Below, in pieces: positions 9,731 through 19,488 of a stretch of 64,000 bases of DNA. A program made the position numbers and the translations under genes. The notes beneath the pieces were generated by a model that saw only the letters and a program-made list of their open reading frames with translations, made no database searches and was not told the origin of the DNA. The first letter of the stretch is position 1. Every line of letters begins with the position of its first letter. Source of the DNA: Anaerolineaceae bacterium oral taxon 439 (GTDB lineage: Bacteria > Chloroflexota > Anaerolineae > Anaerolineales > Anaerolineaceae); assembly GCA_001717545.1 (NCBI GenBank), contig CP017039.1:2294001-2358000 (forward strand), given 5' to 3'.

Positions 9731-10822
9731 ATGGACAACCTAAGCAATATCTTTATTTTACAGGACGGAAAGTCCGGCGCAATCACGGCGGAAAACCCGA
9801 GAGGGGAAAAAGGACGCGGCGGAACGGCGGCAAGCCCCTTGGGGCCTTCCCGGAAAGGCCGTCCCTGCATCAGATTGAAAAGCGGAACGTCCGAAACAAT
9901 CGCCGAAATAATCGGACCTGGAATCATCCGGCATATCTGGATAACGGTCCCCGATCGGACCTCCGACGAAGATCGATACGTTTTACGCGATTTAATCCTG
10001 AAAATTTATTGGGATGACGAGGAAATTCCGGCGGTTATCGCTCCGTTAGGCGATTTCTTCTGCTGCGGCTTCGCCGCCGAAACGATCGTTAACGCTTTAC
10101 CAATCGTTGTTTGCCCCACGAGAGGAATGAACTGCTATTTTCCGATGCCCTTCCTCAAAAAAGCGAAAATCGTCATAGAAAATCAGCACCCCGCCGATCT
10201 TAACGGGTTTTTCTATCAGGTCGATTACGCGCTCATGAAGGATCTCCCCGGTCCGATCGGCTATTTCCATGCGCAATGGAGAAGGGAAAAGATCACGGAA
10301 AAAGCTAAGGACTTTACGGTTCTGGACAACGTCAGCGGAAAAGGGCAATACGTCGGAACATATCTGGCGCTGGCGACACTTGAGCGTTACTGGTGGGGCG
10401 AAGGCGAGTTCAAATTTTATATCGACGGAGATCGGGATTATCCGACAATCTGCGGAACGGGAACGGAAGATTATTTCGGCGGATCATGGAGTTTCGCCGC
10501 GCAAGTCGACCGGAAAACCGTCGAACAAACTTATTGCACGCCATTCTTAGGCTATCCGTTCTATAGCGCGCATGATACAAAAATTCATAACCCTTATCAT
10601 AACGACGACGCGCCGCCAATGCGTGGACTTTACAGATTCCACATCCCAGACCCAATCTTATTCTCAGAGAATATCCGCGTCACCGTTCAGCAAATCGGCG
10701 TAAACTTCAAAGGCCTATTCGAGCGTCAGGACGACGTCGCTGCGACAGCGTACTGGTATCTCGATAAAGCGGCCGGAACGCTGTCCGTGCTTCCGCCGCG
10801 GGAAGATCGCTGGCCAAGGTAA
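9731..10822 (+). CDS. GH172 (DUF2961) glycoside hydrolase, cytoplasmic
   Basis: The 363-residue protein matches the DUF2961/GH172 pattern: an N-terminal GPGIIRHIWITV block, the acidic strand WWGEGEFKFYIDGD, and GTGTEDYFGGSW. E224 or E226 together with E246 are the likely catalytic acids. GH172 members act on difructose dianhydride or on arabinofuranosides and fructofuranosides. There is no signal peptide, so it probably cleaves an imported oligosaccharide in the cytoplasm. It is the last gene of the importer operon, with AAGGAG 9-10 nt before the ATG. Confidence 0.88.
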   Translation: MDNLSNIFILQDGKSGAITAENPRGEKGRGGTAASPLGPSRKGRPCIRLKSGTSETIAEIIGPGIIRHIWITVPDRTSDEDRYVLRDLILKIYWDDEEIPAVIAPLGDFFCCGFAAETIVNALPIVVCPTRGMNCYFPMPFLKKAKIVIENQHPADLNGFFYQVDYALMKDLPGPIGYFHAQWRREKITEKAKDFTVLDNVSGKGQYVGTYLALATLERYWWGEGEFKFYIDGDRDYPTICGTGTEDYFGGSWSFAAQVDRKTVEQTYCTPFLGYPFYSAHDTKIHNPYHNDDAPPMRGLYRFHIPDPILFSENIRVTVQQIGVNFKGLFERQDDVAATAYWYLDKAAGTLSVLPPREDRWPR

Positions 10823-10973
10823 CGTCAAATAATGTCAGCTCCGCAGCATGCGTCGCAGGATCCGAATCAGCGCCTCAGCTCATAAGATTTTACGAGGGCG
10901 TGGGCTGCATTCCCGGTAAAAATCGAAAACATCCCCCCATTTTCGGATAAAATCATACCTGAAAGGGAAACCC

Positions 10974-11864
10974 ATGACCGCAAGCGCGCAGCTGACCATC
11001 CTCATTCCGGCCTTCAACGAAGAAGCCGCACTCCCCCATACGCTCGCCGATACGCTCGCCTGGTGCGAAGCGCACGACGCGAACTGCGTCGTCGTCAACG
11101 ACGCGTCAACCGATCGGACCGGCGCAATTCTCGCCGATTTCGCCGCAGGGAACCATCGGCTGACCGTCAGGACGCATAAAGTCAATCGCGGATACGGCGG
11201 CGCGCTCAAAACCGGAATCGCCGCGGTTCAGACCCCGTTCGTCCTGACGATGGACGCCGACGGGCAGCATCGCCTTGAAGACATTGAACCCATGATTAAA
11301 GCCCGTGAAAAAACGGACGCCGACCTCGTCATCGGCGCGCGTTCAGCCAGGAAAACGTCCTTCGCGGACCATTACCGCGCCATCGGGAAAACCCTTCTCC
11401 GGGCTGTCGCGAAAATCCTCGTCAACCTCAGCGTCGACGACCTGAACAGCGGCATGAAACTCTACGACGCCGCTCTCGCGAAAAAATACCTTCCGCTCTG
11501 CCCTGCGTCGATGGCGTTTTCCGACGTCATGACCCTCGTCTTTATCCAGCAGCGTCACCTCGTCGTTGAACAGCCCATCCAAACCCGGGCCCGGATCGCC
11601 GGCGAAAGTACGATCTCGACCATGACTGCGCTCGACACGCTGATTCAAATTTTCAATATCGTGATGGTTTTCAATCCGCTGCGAATTTTCCTGCCGGTCG
11701 GCGCGGCCGCGGTCCTGATCGGTATCCTTTGGGCAATTCCGTTCTTCCTCGCCGGAAGCGGACTGAGCGTCGCTGCCCTCCTCTCGATCACGGTCGGACT
11801 GATATCGATCCTCCTCGGCCTGATCGCGGAACAGCTTTCACAAATCCGCCGCCGCGATTTCTAA
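10974..11864 (+). CDS. Family 2 glycosyltransferase, dolichyl-phosphate mannose synthase-like
   Basis: The GT-A domain has the nucleotide-binding VVVNDASTDRTG (D43) and DMDADGQH (D94, D96) motifs. Two membrane helices follow at about 228-252 and 258-282. This build resembles polyprenyl-phosphate sugar transferases and GtrB-type enzymes. It stands alone between a plus-strand glycosidase and a convergent minus-strand operon, with TAAAAT upstream and AAAGGG before the ATG. The lipid acceptor and the sugar are unknown. Confidence 0.9.
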   Translation: MTASAQLTILIPAFNEEAALPHTLADTLAWCEAHDANCVVVNDASTDRTGAILADFAAGNHRLTVRTHKVNRGYGGALKTGIAAVQTPFVLTMDADGQHRLEDIEPMIKAREKTDADLVIGARSARKTSFADHYRAIGKTLLRAVAKILVNLSVDDLNSGMKLYDAALAKKYLPLCPASMAFSDVMTLVFIQQRHLVVEQPIQTRARIAGESTISTMTALDTLIQIFNIVMVFNPLRIFLPVGAAAVLIGILWAIPFFLAGSGLSVAALLSITVGLISILLGLIAEQLSQIRRRDF

Positions 11865-11876
11865 ACGCTCCGGAGC

Positions 11877-12380
11877 TCAGTTCCCGAAAACCGCCGGGCC
11901 TACAAGGCGCTCGATCTGCGCCGCGGCGCGCGGATACGCGCTTTTTAAAACGGCCCCGTCTCCATGCTCGTAGCTTTCCGGCGTATACCCCGGGCACATC
12001 GTCGTCCCTAAAAGCGCGAAATGACCGCCGGGAAGCAGTCTCGATCCCTGCCAGTGCCCTGCCGGAACTGTATACTGAACGCGATGACCTTCCCGAAGGC
12101 GGGGCCCCAGAATCGTCGTCCGAAAACTCCCGTCCGGAAGAAGCTCCAGCAGCGAAACCGGATCGCCAAGGTAAAAATGATAAACCTCATCCCCGCTCAA
12201 GCGGTGCAGGTGCGAAAACGCGTCGCCGCTGAGCAGGTAATAAATCGCGGTTCCAGCCGGCTTCCCGTCGATCGTCCATGCGCTTTCGTACGTTCGCAGC
12301 GCCATTCCGCCCTCGCCTTCGAGCGGACGCAGCCCCAGCAGCTCGATAATCTCCTGCGCGTTGATTAAATCCTGATTCAT
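11877..12380 (-). CDS. DUF985 family cupin
   Basis: The 167-residue protein has the DUF985 cupin pattern: IYYLLSGDAFSHLHRL, DEVYHFYLGDPV, then GHWQGSRLLPGG and GTTMCPGY. Its histidine-rich pocket suggests a metal-dependent sugar or small-molecule enzyme, but no reaction is established. The start at 12380 is chosen because its ATG overlaps the TGA of the dehydrogenase gene upstream by 4 nt (ATGA), typical of coupling. It is the last gene of the nucleoside operon. Confidence 0.85.
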   Translation of the reverse strand: MNQDLINAQEIIELLGLRPLEGEGGMALRTYESAWTIDGKPAGTAIYYLLSGDAFSHLHRLSGDEVYHFYLGDPVSLLELLPDGSFRTTILGPRLREGHRVQYTVPAGHWQGSRLLPGGHFALLGTTMCPGYTPESYEHGDGAVLKSAYPRAAAQIERLVGPAVFGN

Positions 12381-13477
12381 GATCGCCCTGCCCCACGAAC
12401 CGCAACCCATTCCGAACCGCGGCGGTCGCTTTCCAGGATCGCCGCGCAAACCGCGGCGTTCTCCGCCCCGTCGTCAAACGTCGGCAGGCGCGCGCTGCCG
12501 TCCCTCCGCTCCGGAGATAGAACCGTCCGATAAAATAATCCAATCGACGAATAAAACGTATCGCCGAAACCCTCACCAAATCCAAACGATTCCGTCTGAA
12601 TCGGACCGCCCTTCCGCGAAACCGAAAGAACGCCGTTCGCTTCCGAATTCCACCAGAAATTCCCGCGTTCGCAAGTCGCTTCAATCGTGAGCCGGTTCTC
12701 GCGGCCCGGAGAAACCTCGGACAAAACGACCGAACCGATCGTCCCTTCCCAGAATTGCAGGTGGATTATCGCCGCGTCTTCCGATTCAACCTGAATCACC
12801 TCTCCCTCGCCCGATTCATCCTCCGGCGACATCATCCCATCCGGTCCTATCCGCCGCTTCGGGAAAAAGCGCCCCAGCCGCGCCGAAACCGCCGTAATTT
12901 CCAGACCGGTAATAAACCGCGCCAGGTCCAGCCAATGGCTCCCGATCTCGGTCACAGCGCGCATCGGACCGCCGATCGCCGGATCGTACCGCCATTGGTA
13001 CCGCGCCGGAAGCGCGTGAAAAGACTGAAGGTAATCCCCATGAATCAGCAGCGGGCGTCCAAAATCACCCGAACGGATCCTCGCGCGAAGCGCCAGACAG
13101 GCCGGATAAAACCGGACATTGAATCCAACCGCGCAAACGGAACCGCGCTCTCGCGCCGCCTCCGCCAGGACCGCAGCCTCATCCGCGTCCAGGCAAAGCG
13201 GTTTTTCGCAGTAAATATGCTTACCCTGATCCAGGCAGAACCGGATCAGGCCGCTATGCGTCGACGGCGGCGTACAGAGATGAACCGCGTCGATCGCCGG
13301 ATCCGAAATCAGCTCCAGCTCCGTCCCCCACCGCGGAATACCATGCCGCGCCGCGAAAGCCCGCGCTTCGTCCTCCGTCTCCGCGATAACCGCCGCCGGC
13401 CTCGCGTCTAACCGCTTCATCGCCGAAACATGCAGTTCCGCAATCCCGCCGGCCCCAACGATCGCCGTCCGAATCAT
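12377..13477 (-). CDS. Gfo/Idh/MocA family oxidoreductase
   Basis: The protein of about 366 residues begins with a Rossmann motif, AIVGAGGIAELH, followed by HLCTPPSTHSGL and CEKPLCLDADEA, the hallmark of NAD(P)-dependent Gfo/Idh/MocA dehydrogenases. The C-terminal half holds the substrate domain. The start at 13477 is preferred over an ATG 15 nt upstream because the upstream codons contain the GGAGG ribosome site for it. It follows a nucleoside-type permease by about 20 nt, so its substrate may be a pentose or nucleoside product (inference). Confidence 0.9.
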   Translation of the reverse strand: MIRTAIVGAGGIAELHVSAMKRLDARPAAVIAETEDEARAFAARHGIPRWGTELELISDPAIDAVHLCTPPSTHSGLIRFCLDQGKHIYCEKPLCLDADEAAVLAEAARERGSVCAVGFNVRFYPACLALRARIRSGDFGRPLLIHGDYLQSFHALPARYQWRYDPAIGGPMRAVTEIGSHWLDLARFITGLEITAVSARLGRFFPKRRIGPDGMMSPEDESGEGEVIQVESEDAAIIHLQFWEGTIGSVVLSEVSPGRENRLTIEATCERGNFWWNSEANGVLSVSRKGGPIQTESFGFGEGFGDTFYSSIGLFYRTVLSPERRDGSARLPTFDDGAENAAVCAAILESDRRGSEWVAVRGAGRS

Positions 13478-13496
13478 CTCGCCTCCATCCACATTC

Positions 13497-14465
13497 CTAA
13501 CGCTTCCCTTTATCGTACGCCTCGCCGATTGCGCGCGGCGGATGGTTCCGCTTCGAGAAGAAAAGCAGGAGCAGGAGCGTCAAAATATACGGAATCGTCA
13601 TGAACAGGTTCGTATACTGCGACGACAGCCCCATGAATAAACAGAGCTGGTACCCGCCCGCCCGGGCGATCCCGAAAAACAGACAGACAAAAAAAGTCAG
13701 GACAATATTCCAATTTCCGAAAATCATCGCCGCAATCGCCAGATACCCGTATCCAAGATAAATACTCGGGGAAAACTGCGACAGGAGCGAATACGCAAAA
13801 CACATCCCGCCGATCCCCGAAAGCCCGCCGGAAATCATGACCGCGATAAACCGCGTCCGCGCGACGTTCCCGCCCGCCGCGTCGACCGCCTGCGGATTAT
13901 CGCCGCAGGCGCGCAGCCGCATCCCGAAACGCGTTTTATACATCAGGTACCACGCGAACAGGCTGATAACAAGCAGGATAACCTCGAATGGATACACGTT
14001 CGTAAAAACAGCGCCGAGAACCGGAACCGAACTCAGCCCGGGGACCGTAAACCGGTCCGAAACCCCCAGCGTAAATTTATTCGAAGCGCTCCCGAATAAG
14101 ACCCCGCTGATCTGAGACGTGAGAAACGTCGTCAGCGAAATTCCTAAAATATTGATAACGACACCGCTGATGACCTGCTCCGCTTTAAACTGGATGCAAA
14201 GCAGCGCATGCAGAATCGCGTACAGCGCCCCGCCGACCAACGCCATCGCCAGCGCAATATACAGAATCGTCTGGGTCGAAAGCCCGGCGTACAGCGCTAA
14301 AATCGTCGCCAGCACCGCGCCGCAGAAGGCGCCGAAGCCCTGAAAGCCTTCGACCGCTAAATTCGTGACGCCGCTCTTTTCCGAGTAAATCGCGCCGACG
14401 GCCATGATAAAAAGCGGGATCCCGAAAGCTAAACCGTCAGTGATCATGTTATGAAGATAATTCAT
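13497..14465 (-). CDS. BMP-type nucleoside ABC permease (YufQ/RnsD-like)
   Basis: The 322-residue membrane protein starts with the conserved IPLFIMAVGAIYSEKSGVTNLAVEG block of the second permease of BMP-family importers. It has about eight helices and the LRACGDNPQAVDAAG loop. It overlaps the first permease gene by 4 nt. In characterised systems the pair moves purine or other nucleosides. Confidence 0.92.
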   Translation of the reverse strand: MNYLHNMITDGLAFGIPLFIMAVGAIYSEKSGVTNLAVEGFQGFGAFCGAVLATILALYAGLSTQTILYIALAMALVGGALYAILHALLCIQFKAEQVISGVVINILGISLTTFLTSQISGVLFGSASNKFTLGVSDRFTVPGLSSVPVLGAVFTNVYPFEVILLVISLFAWYLMYKTRFGMRLRACGDNPQAVDAAGGNVARTRFIAVMISGGLSGIGGMCFAYSLLSQFSPSIYLGYGYLAIAAMIFGNWNIVLTFFVCLFFGIARAGGYQLCLFMGLSSQYTNLFMTIPYILTLLLLLFFSKRNHPPRAIGEAYDKGKR

Positions 14466-15664
14466 GCTTCGCCGTCCGTCCTGTTTTCCCGTTCCGCGAC
14501 CGGAACCAGTCCAGCCCCGTCCGCTTCGTCGAACCGCTCTGAATACGCAGCCGCTTTCGCGCGGAAATACTCGCCGCAGGCGGTAAACAGCAGCAGAATT
14601 CCGGTAATCACCGACGAAATTTCCTTCGCCACCCCGACCATCGAGCTCATCGTGCTGCTCCCGTTTTGGAAAATCGTAATCAGGACCGAAGACAGGATCG
14701 CGCCGATCGGACTGTTATTCCCTAAGAGCGCGGTCGCGATCGCGTCGTAGCCCATCCCCGGAAGCGTTTTCGGAATAATCGAATTCGTATACCCGAGATA
14801 ATACGTCACGCCCGCCAGCCCCGCCAGCGCGCCGGAGAAAGCCATCGCCAGAACGATCTGCCGCCCGACGTGAATCCCGGCGTACAGCGCGCAATTCCGG
14901 TTCGAGCCGACCGCTTTCAGCTCAAAACCGAAAATCGTCTTATCAAAAATGAAGCGGACTACGAACGCCGTCAGGATCGCCAGCGCAATCCCCAACGGAA
15001 CGTTGCAGGCGGTACCGAAAATCATCGTCTTCGTAAACGTCAGCCGTGCCGACGCGGAAATCACCTTGGACGCGCGGCTGATCTGGTCGACGTAGAACGA
15101 ATTAATAAGAAAACCGGTAACGTAGCTGATAATATAGTTAATCATGATCGTCGAAACAACCTCATGAATATTAAACTTATATTTCAGATACCCGACGAAC
15201 ATCCCGACCAGTCCGCCGACAATCAATCCAATCAGGATCACCAGCGGCCGCGCGATCGCGCCCGAAAGCGCCCGGTTATACCCGACCCAAATCGTCGCCA
15301 GGAATCCGGACAGGACCATCTGGCCCGCGATTCCGATATTAAACAAGCCGCAGCGGTAAGCGAAAATAAACGACAACGCCGCCAACAGCATCGGCGCCAT
15401 GATATTCAGGAACTGGAAAAAATCCGACAGCACGCCCGTCCCCGCTCCATAGCTCGCCTTCACCGCGAACCCGTTCCCCGCTAAAAAGCCATAGAACGCC
15501 GTAATCGGGTTCTTCCCCAAAATCAGCAGCAGCACGGACGAAGCGATCAGCGTCAGAACAATACAAAACAGCGGAACCGTCAGCCGCGTCCAGCGCTCGT
15601 TAACAAGAAGGCGGGCGAACGCCTGACGAAAACCTGCGCGATGAATCCTCATGTCGTTTTTCAA
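14462..15664 (-). CDS. BMP-type nucleoside ABC permease (YufP/RnsC-like)
   Basis: The 400-residue protein has a longer N-terminus than its partner and about eight to ten membrane helices. It has the conserved stretches YRCGLFNIGIAGQM and ELKAVGSNRNCALYAGI that couple to the ATPase. It overlaps the genes on both sides by 4 nt, showing tight co-translation of ATPase and permeases. The hydrophilic tail of about 40 residues is not informative. Confidence 0.92.
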   Translation of the reverse strand: MKNDMRIHRAGFRQAFARLLVNERWTRLTVPLFCIVLTLIASSVLLLILGKNPITAFYGFLAGNGFAVKASYGAGTGVLSDFFQFLNIMAPMLLAALSFIFAYRCGLFNIGIAGQMVLSGFLATIWVGYNRALSGAIARPLVILIGLIVGGLVGMFVGYLKYKFNIHEVVSTIMINYIISYVTGFLINSFYVDQISRASKVISASARLTFTKTMIFGTACNVPLGIALAILTAFVVRFIFDKTIFGFELKAVGSNRNCALYAGIHVGRQIVLAMAFSGALAGLAGVTYYLGYTNSIIPKTLPGMGYDAIATALLGNNSPIGAILSSVLITIFQNGSSTMSSMVGVAKEISSVITGILLLFTACGEYFRAKAAAYSERFDEADGAGLVPVAERENRTDGEA

Positions 15665-17199
15665 TTCTCCGTAACCCCCATCATGTAACGCCCAACCTCC
15701 TGCGAAGTCAACGTCGAAGCGTCGGCAATCTTCAGCAGCCGTCCGTTATAAATAACGCCGATCGTGTCCGCCAATTCCATGATTTCATCTAACTCCAACG
15801 AAATCAGCAGGATCGCCGCGCCCCGTTCGCGCTCCGCTAAAATCTGCTTATGAATATTTTCGATCGCCCCCATATCCAGCCCGCGCGTCGGCTGAACAAA
15901 AATAATCAGCGAACTATGTTCCTCGATTTCCCTGGCGACGATCGCTTTCTGCTGATTCCCCCCGCTCATGGATCGAACCGTCGTCCGCGTTCCCTGACCC
16001 GTTCGGATATCGTACGCGTCGATCAGCTTCCGCGCGTACTCGTCCGCCGCATTTTCGTTCAGGATCCCCCCCTCCGACAGCGGCGATTTATAATACCGGC
16101 GCAGGCATAAATTCGAACGCAGATCGAAATCCAGGAAAACGCCGAACTTCTGCCGATCTTCCGGAATATAGCCGATCCCCGCCTCGATCCGGTTCCGGAC
16201 CGGCTCGCCGGTGATCTCGCGGCCGTTCAGGGAAATCCGACCCTTCTCGACGTCGATCAGCCCCGCGATTGCGTCCGCGACCTCGGTCTGGCCGTTGCCC
16301 GAAACTCCGGCGATCGCGAAAATCTCCCCGGCGCGGATCGAAAACGAAACGTCTTTAACGAGCTGGACCCGATCCGAATTCCGAACGCAGAGTCCTTCCA
16401 CGCTGAGAACCGTCTCGCCAAACCCAGCCGCCGGCTTTTCGGCCTGAAGCTCGACGTTCCGCCCAACCATCATGTTCGCCATCGCCTGCTTCGACGTCGT
16501 CCGAACGTCCAGCACGTCAATCAGCTTCCCGCGCCGAAGAATCGCGCAGCGATCGGCGACCTTCTTGATTTCTTCGATTTTATGCGTGATCAGGATAATC
16601 GTCTTCCCGCCGTTCCGGAGCTCCTCCATGATTTTCAGCAGGTACTCAACCTCCTGCGGCGTCAGAATCGCGGTCGGCTCGTCGAAAATCAGGATTTCAG
16701 CCTCACGATAGAGCATCTTCAGAATTTCGACCCGCTGGCAGGTCGAAACGTCAATATCCGAAATCACGTCGGTCGGATTAACCTCCAGGCAGTAATTCTT
16801 CGAAAGCGTCCGGATCTTCTCGTTCGCCTCGCGCAGATCGACATACGGAAAAATTCCGAGCGCTTTTTTAATCGGTTCAACGCCCAAAACGATATTTTCG
16901 CAGACCGTATAATTCTCGACCAATTTAAAATGCTGATGGACCATGCCAATATTCCGATCCGCCGCTTCGGAAGGCGATTTAAACTGAACCTTTTCGCCGC
17001 GAATATAGATTTCGCCGTGATCCGGCTCGTACAGTCCATACAGCATACTCATCAGCGTTGATTTTCCAGCCCCGTTTTCCCCCAGCAACGCAAAAATTTC
17101 CCCGCGGCGAACCTGAATCGTTACATTATCGTTCGCCAAAATACCGGGGAACCGCTTCGAAATATTCCGCATCTCGACAATATATTCCGCATCCGCCAT
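15661..17199 (-). CDS. BMP-type nucleoside ABC ATPase, two domains (YufO/RnsB-like)
   Basis: Two ABC domains are fused in 512 residues. The first has Walker A GENGAGKST (about 38-46), LIFDEPTAIL (Walker B) and an unusual signature region, VSTCQRVEIL. The second has a degenerate Walker A, GVSGNGQTE, and an intact signature, MSGGNQQKAIVAREI. This asymmetry is usual in two-domain sugar and nucleoside importers. It lies 98 nt after the binding-protein gene with a stem-loop between. Confidence 0.93.
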   Translation of the reverse strand: MADAEYIVEMRNISKRFPGILANDNVTIQVRRGEIFALLGENGAGKSTLMSMLYGLYEPDHGEIYIRGEKVQFKSPSEAADRNIGMVHQHFKLVENYTVCENIVLGVEPIKKALGIFPYVDLREANEKIRTLSKNYCLEVNPTDVISDIDVSTCQRVEILKMLYREAEILIFDEPTAILTPQEVEYLLKIMEELRNGGKTIILITHKIEEIKKVADRCAILRRGKLIDVLDVRTTSKQAMANMMVGRNVELQAEKPAAGFGETVLSVEGLCVRNSDRVQLVKDVSFSIRAGEIFAIAGVSGNGQTEVADAIAGLIDVEKGRISLNGREITGEPVRNRIEAGIGYIPEDRQKFGVFLDFDLRSNLCLRRYYKSPLSEGGILNENAADEYARKLIDAYDIRTGQGTRTTVRSMSGGNQQKAIVAREIEEHSSLIIFVQPTRGLDMGAIENIHKQILAERERGAAILLISLELDEIMELADTIGVIYNGRLLKIADASTLTSQEVGRYMMGVTEN

Positions 17200-17246
17200 A
17201 AATTTCCGATTTCCTCCGCTTCCCGCGAAACCACGCGCTTTACCTA

Positions 17247-17271
17247 GGAAGAAGGCTTAAAGCCTTCTTCC
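17247..17271 (-). promoter_or_regulatory. Stem-loop between binding-protein and ATPase genes
   Basis: GGAAGAAGGCTT and AAGCCTTCTTCC are exact complements separated by one base, giving an almost perfect 12-bp inverted repeat. No T-run follows on the minus strand, so RNA stabilisation or partial attenuation fits better than full termination. Confidence 0.7.
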
Positions 17272-17297
17272 CGACAACCAATCCCTGACCTTCCGCC

Positions 17298-18593
17298 TTA
17301 TTCAAGACCCGTGAATTTATCCGGCAGCATTCCGTTAAAATTCGACGGCGGAACGATCGTCCCATCTTTCAGCAGCGGATAAACCTCGGCCAGCTTCTCC
17401 AGCGTCTCGTCCGACAGCTGCTGCCGCCCCGCTTCAGAGACGTACCCGACCGAATCGGTATCGACGCCCAGCGTCGCGTCCATCCCGACAAACTTACCGT
17501 CATAAATCGCTTCGAGCTGACGCGTGACGTTAACATCCATGATCTTCAAAGCCGACGTCAGGATAATATTCTTATCGCCGTTGACGCCGTCGTCATACTG
17601 ATCCACGTCGCAGCCAATCACGAAAACGTTCCCGGCTTCCTTCGCCGCAGTAAAAACGCCGTTTCCCGACGATCCGGCCGCGACCAGAATAACGTCCGCG
17701 CCCGCGTCGATCAGCGCCTTCCCGACTTCCTTCCCGGTCGCCTCGTCCGCGAAGCTCCCGACATAGTTCCCGCCGACGTTCTCGCCCATGCCTTCTACCG
17801 GGACCGCCGCCGTTCCGGCAAACGACGGAAGCTCGACAAGCTCAGCCTTCGTCCCGAATTTCGCGTTCGCGTAATTCACGCCGGCCATAAAGCCGAACTG
17901 ATAATTGACGTTCGAGGGGAACGCGATCCCGTTAACAACCGCGACCTTATTCGTCTTCGTCGTCAAAGCCGCCGCAACGCCGGCAAAGAAACCGCCCTGT
18001 TCCTCCTGGAACGTCATCGTATAAACGTTCGGCAGGTTGGACAGCATGTTTCCCTCCGAGTCGGTAACCGTCGAGTCGACGACGAGGAAATATTTATCCG
18101 GGTTCGCCGTCGCGATATCGCCAATCCCGGCGAAGTTATAGCCCGGGAGGACGAAAGCGTCGTAATCGCCGACCAGCGTCGCGACCGTATCGATCAGTTT
18201 CGAAAGATCCGGTTCCTTGACATCACGGAGCGTACTGTCCGGATGACTGTCGACGAACGCCTTCGCCCCGTCATAGCAGTTTTCATTAAACGAACCGTCG
18301 TCGATCCCGGAGGAGGTCACGATACTGATCGAGAGACCTTTGCCTTCAGGAACAGCTTCCACCTCAGCCGCGCCTTCAACAGCAATTTCCCCAGCCGCAG
18401 CTTCCACCTCAGCAGCGCCTTCAACGGCAGTTTCCTCAACCGCGGCTTCCACCTCGGCAGCGCCTTCAACGGCAGCTTCCTCAACCGCGGCTTCAGTCGC
18501 CGCGGGGGCTTCTTCCGCCGTCTTCGTACAGGCCGAAAGCGCAAACGCCATCAAAATGGCCAACAATACATAAACAACCGCATACTTTTTCAT
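17298..18593 (-). CDS. BMP-family nucleoside-binding lipoprotein
   Basis: The 431-residue lipoprotein has the signal and lipobox FALSACTK, an acidic Ala/Glu/Val-rich linker (about 25-85), then a BMP/PnrA domain. The domain has SSGIDDGSFNENCYDGAKAF, FLVVDSTV, and a ligand-site stretch ILVAAGSSGNGVFTAAKEAG. The start at 18593 follows AGGAG. A longer frame upstream lacks support. The linker contains three tandem copies of a 15-residue unit. The protein delivers nucleosides to the permeases encoded downstream. Confidence 0.93.
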   Translation of the reverse strand: MKKYAVVYVLLAILMAFALSACTKTAEEAPAATEAAVEEAAVEGAAEVEAAVEETAVEGAAEVEAAAGEIAVEGAAEVEAVPEGKGLSISIVTSSGIDDGSFNENCYDGAKAFVDSHPDSTLRDVKEPDLSKLIDTVATLVGDYDAFVLPGYNFAGIGDIATANPDKYFLVVDSTVTDSEGNMLSNLPNVYTMTFQEEQGGFFAGVAAALTTKTNKVAVVNGIAFPSNVNYQFGFMAGVNYANAKFGTKAELVELPSFAGTAAVPVEGMGENVGGNYVGSFADEATGKEVGKALIDAGADVILVAAGSSGNGVFTAAKEAGNVFVIGCDVDQYDDGVNGDKNIILTSALKIMDVNVTRQLEAIYDGKFVGMDATLGVDTDSVGYVSEAGRQQLSDETLEKLAEVYPLLKDGTIVPPSNFNGMLPDKFTGLE

Positions 18594-18676
18594 TATATTT
18601 CTCCTGAAAAATCCTGATCCGTTTTCCAGCGCGGCGCAATCCGGATTCACCGGAAGGACCGCGCCGGGATTCGCGT

Positions 18677-18692
18677 CGTTCGTCTTCGAACG
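18677..18692 (-). promoter_or_regulatory. Small stem-loop between deoD and BMP genes
   Basis: CGTTCG and CGAACG close a TCTT tetraloop in the 130-nt gap before the binding-protein gene. It may be an RNA processing or stabilising element. There is no T-run, so it is not a standard terminator. Confidence 0.4.
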
Positions 18693-18723
18693 ATCCTCTC
18701 CGAAATAACTTATAAACCACTTC

Positions 18724-19470
18724 TCAGCCGTCCAAGCCGGAAACGAACCCCGCCGCGGTTATCAGCGCAGTCCGCATCATTTCGTCAAAGCTGTTCTGCC
18801 TCTCCTCAACGCTGAGCGCTTCGCCCGTGACGAGCGAATCGGATATCGTCAGGATCGACAGCCCCTTCTTCCCGGAGCCCATCGCCGTCAGGTACAGCCC
18901 AGCCGTCTCCATCTCAACGCAGAGATGCCCATAGTTCATTATCTTGCGATCGATTTCCGGGTCGGGATTATAAAAGAAATCCGACGTATAAACCGGACCA
19001 ACGCAATAACGCGCCCCAATCTCCCGCGCCGCCGCTACCGACCGCTCCAGCAGCCCGAAATCGGCCGTCGGCGCGAGCTGGCCCTGAAACGGGTACAGCG
19101 CCGGCATCGACGAATTCGTCGACGCCGAGACGGCGATCACGAGATCGCGGACCCGGACGTCCGCCCGGATCGATCCCGCCGAGCCGACGCGGATAATCGC
19201 TTCCACGCCGAAAAAGTTGAAAAGCTCGTACGCGTAAAGCGTGAACGAAGGCATCCCCATCCCGGAGCCCATCACGGAAACCTCGCGGCCCTCGTACAAT
19301 CCGGTATAGCCATACATATTGCGCACGTCGTTGAACAGAACCGCGTCGGTTAAATACCGCTCCGCGATCGTTCGCGCGCGCAGCGGATCACCAGGCATCA
19401 GCACCACTTTCGCGACATGCGTCCCATCCTTAAGTTTAATACAGGCCGAAACCGATTCACGACATTCCAT
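18724..19470 (-). CDS. deoD: Purine nucleoside phosphorylase, DeoD type (copy 1)
   Basis: The protein of about 248 residues has the DeoD blocks VLMPGDPLRAR (phosphate site), NVRNMYGYTGLYEG, GMGMPSFTLYAYELF, RVGSAGS and TISDSLVTGE, with the catalytic Asp in the last. It splits purine nucleosides with phosphate to base and (deoxy)ribose-1-phosphate. The substrate-loop motif reads EMETAGLY, where the usual form and copy 2 have EMEAA, a small change near the ribose site. The ATG at 19470 is 8-9 nt after AAAGG. It sits between an isomerase and the nucleoside importer. Confidence 0.93.
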   Translation of the reverse strand: MECRESVSACIKLKDGTHVAKVVLMPGDPLRARTIAERYLTDAVLFNDVRNMYGYTGLYEGREVSVMGSGMGMPSFTLYAYELFNFFGVEAIIRVGSAGSIRADVRVRDLVIAVSASTNSSMPALYPFQGQLAPTADFGLLERSVAAAREIGARYCVGPVYTSDFFYNPDPEIDRKIMNYGHLCVEMETAGLYLTAMGSGKKGLSILTISDSLVTGEALSVEERQNSFDEMMRTALITAAGFVSGLDG

Positions 19471-19488
19471 CTGACGCACCCTTTCTCA

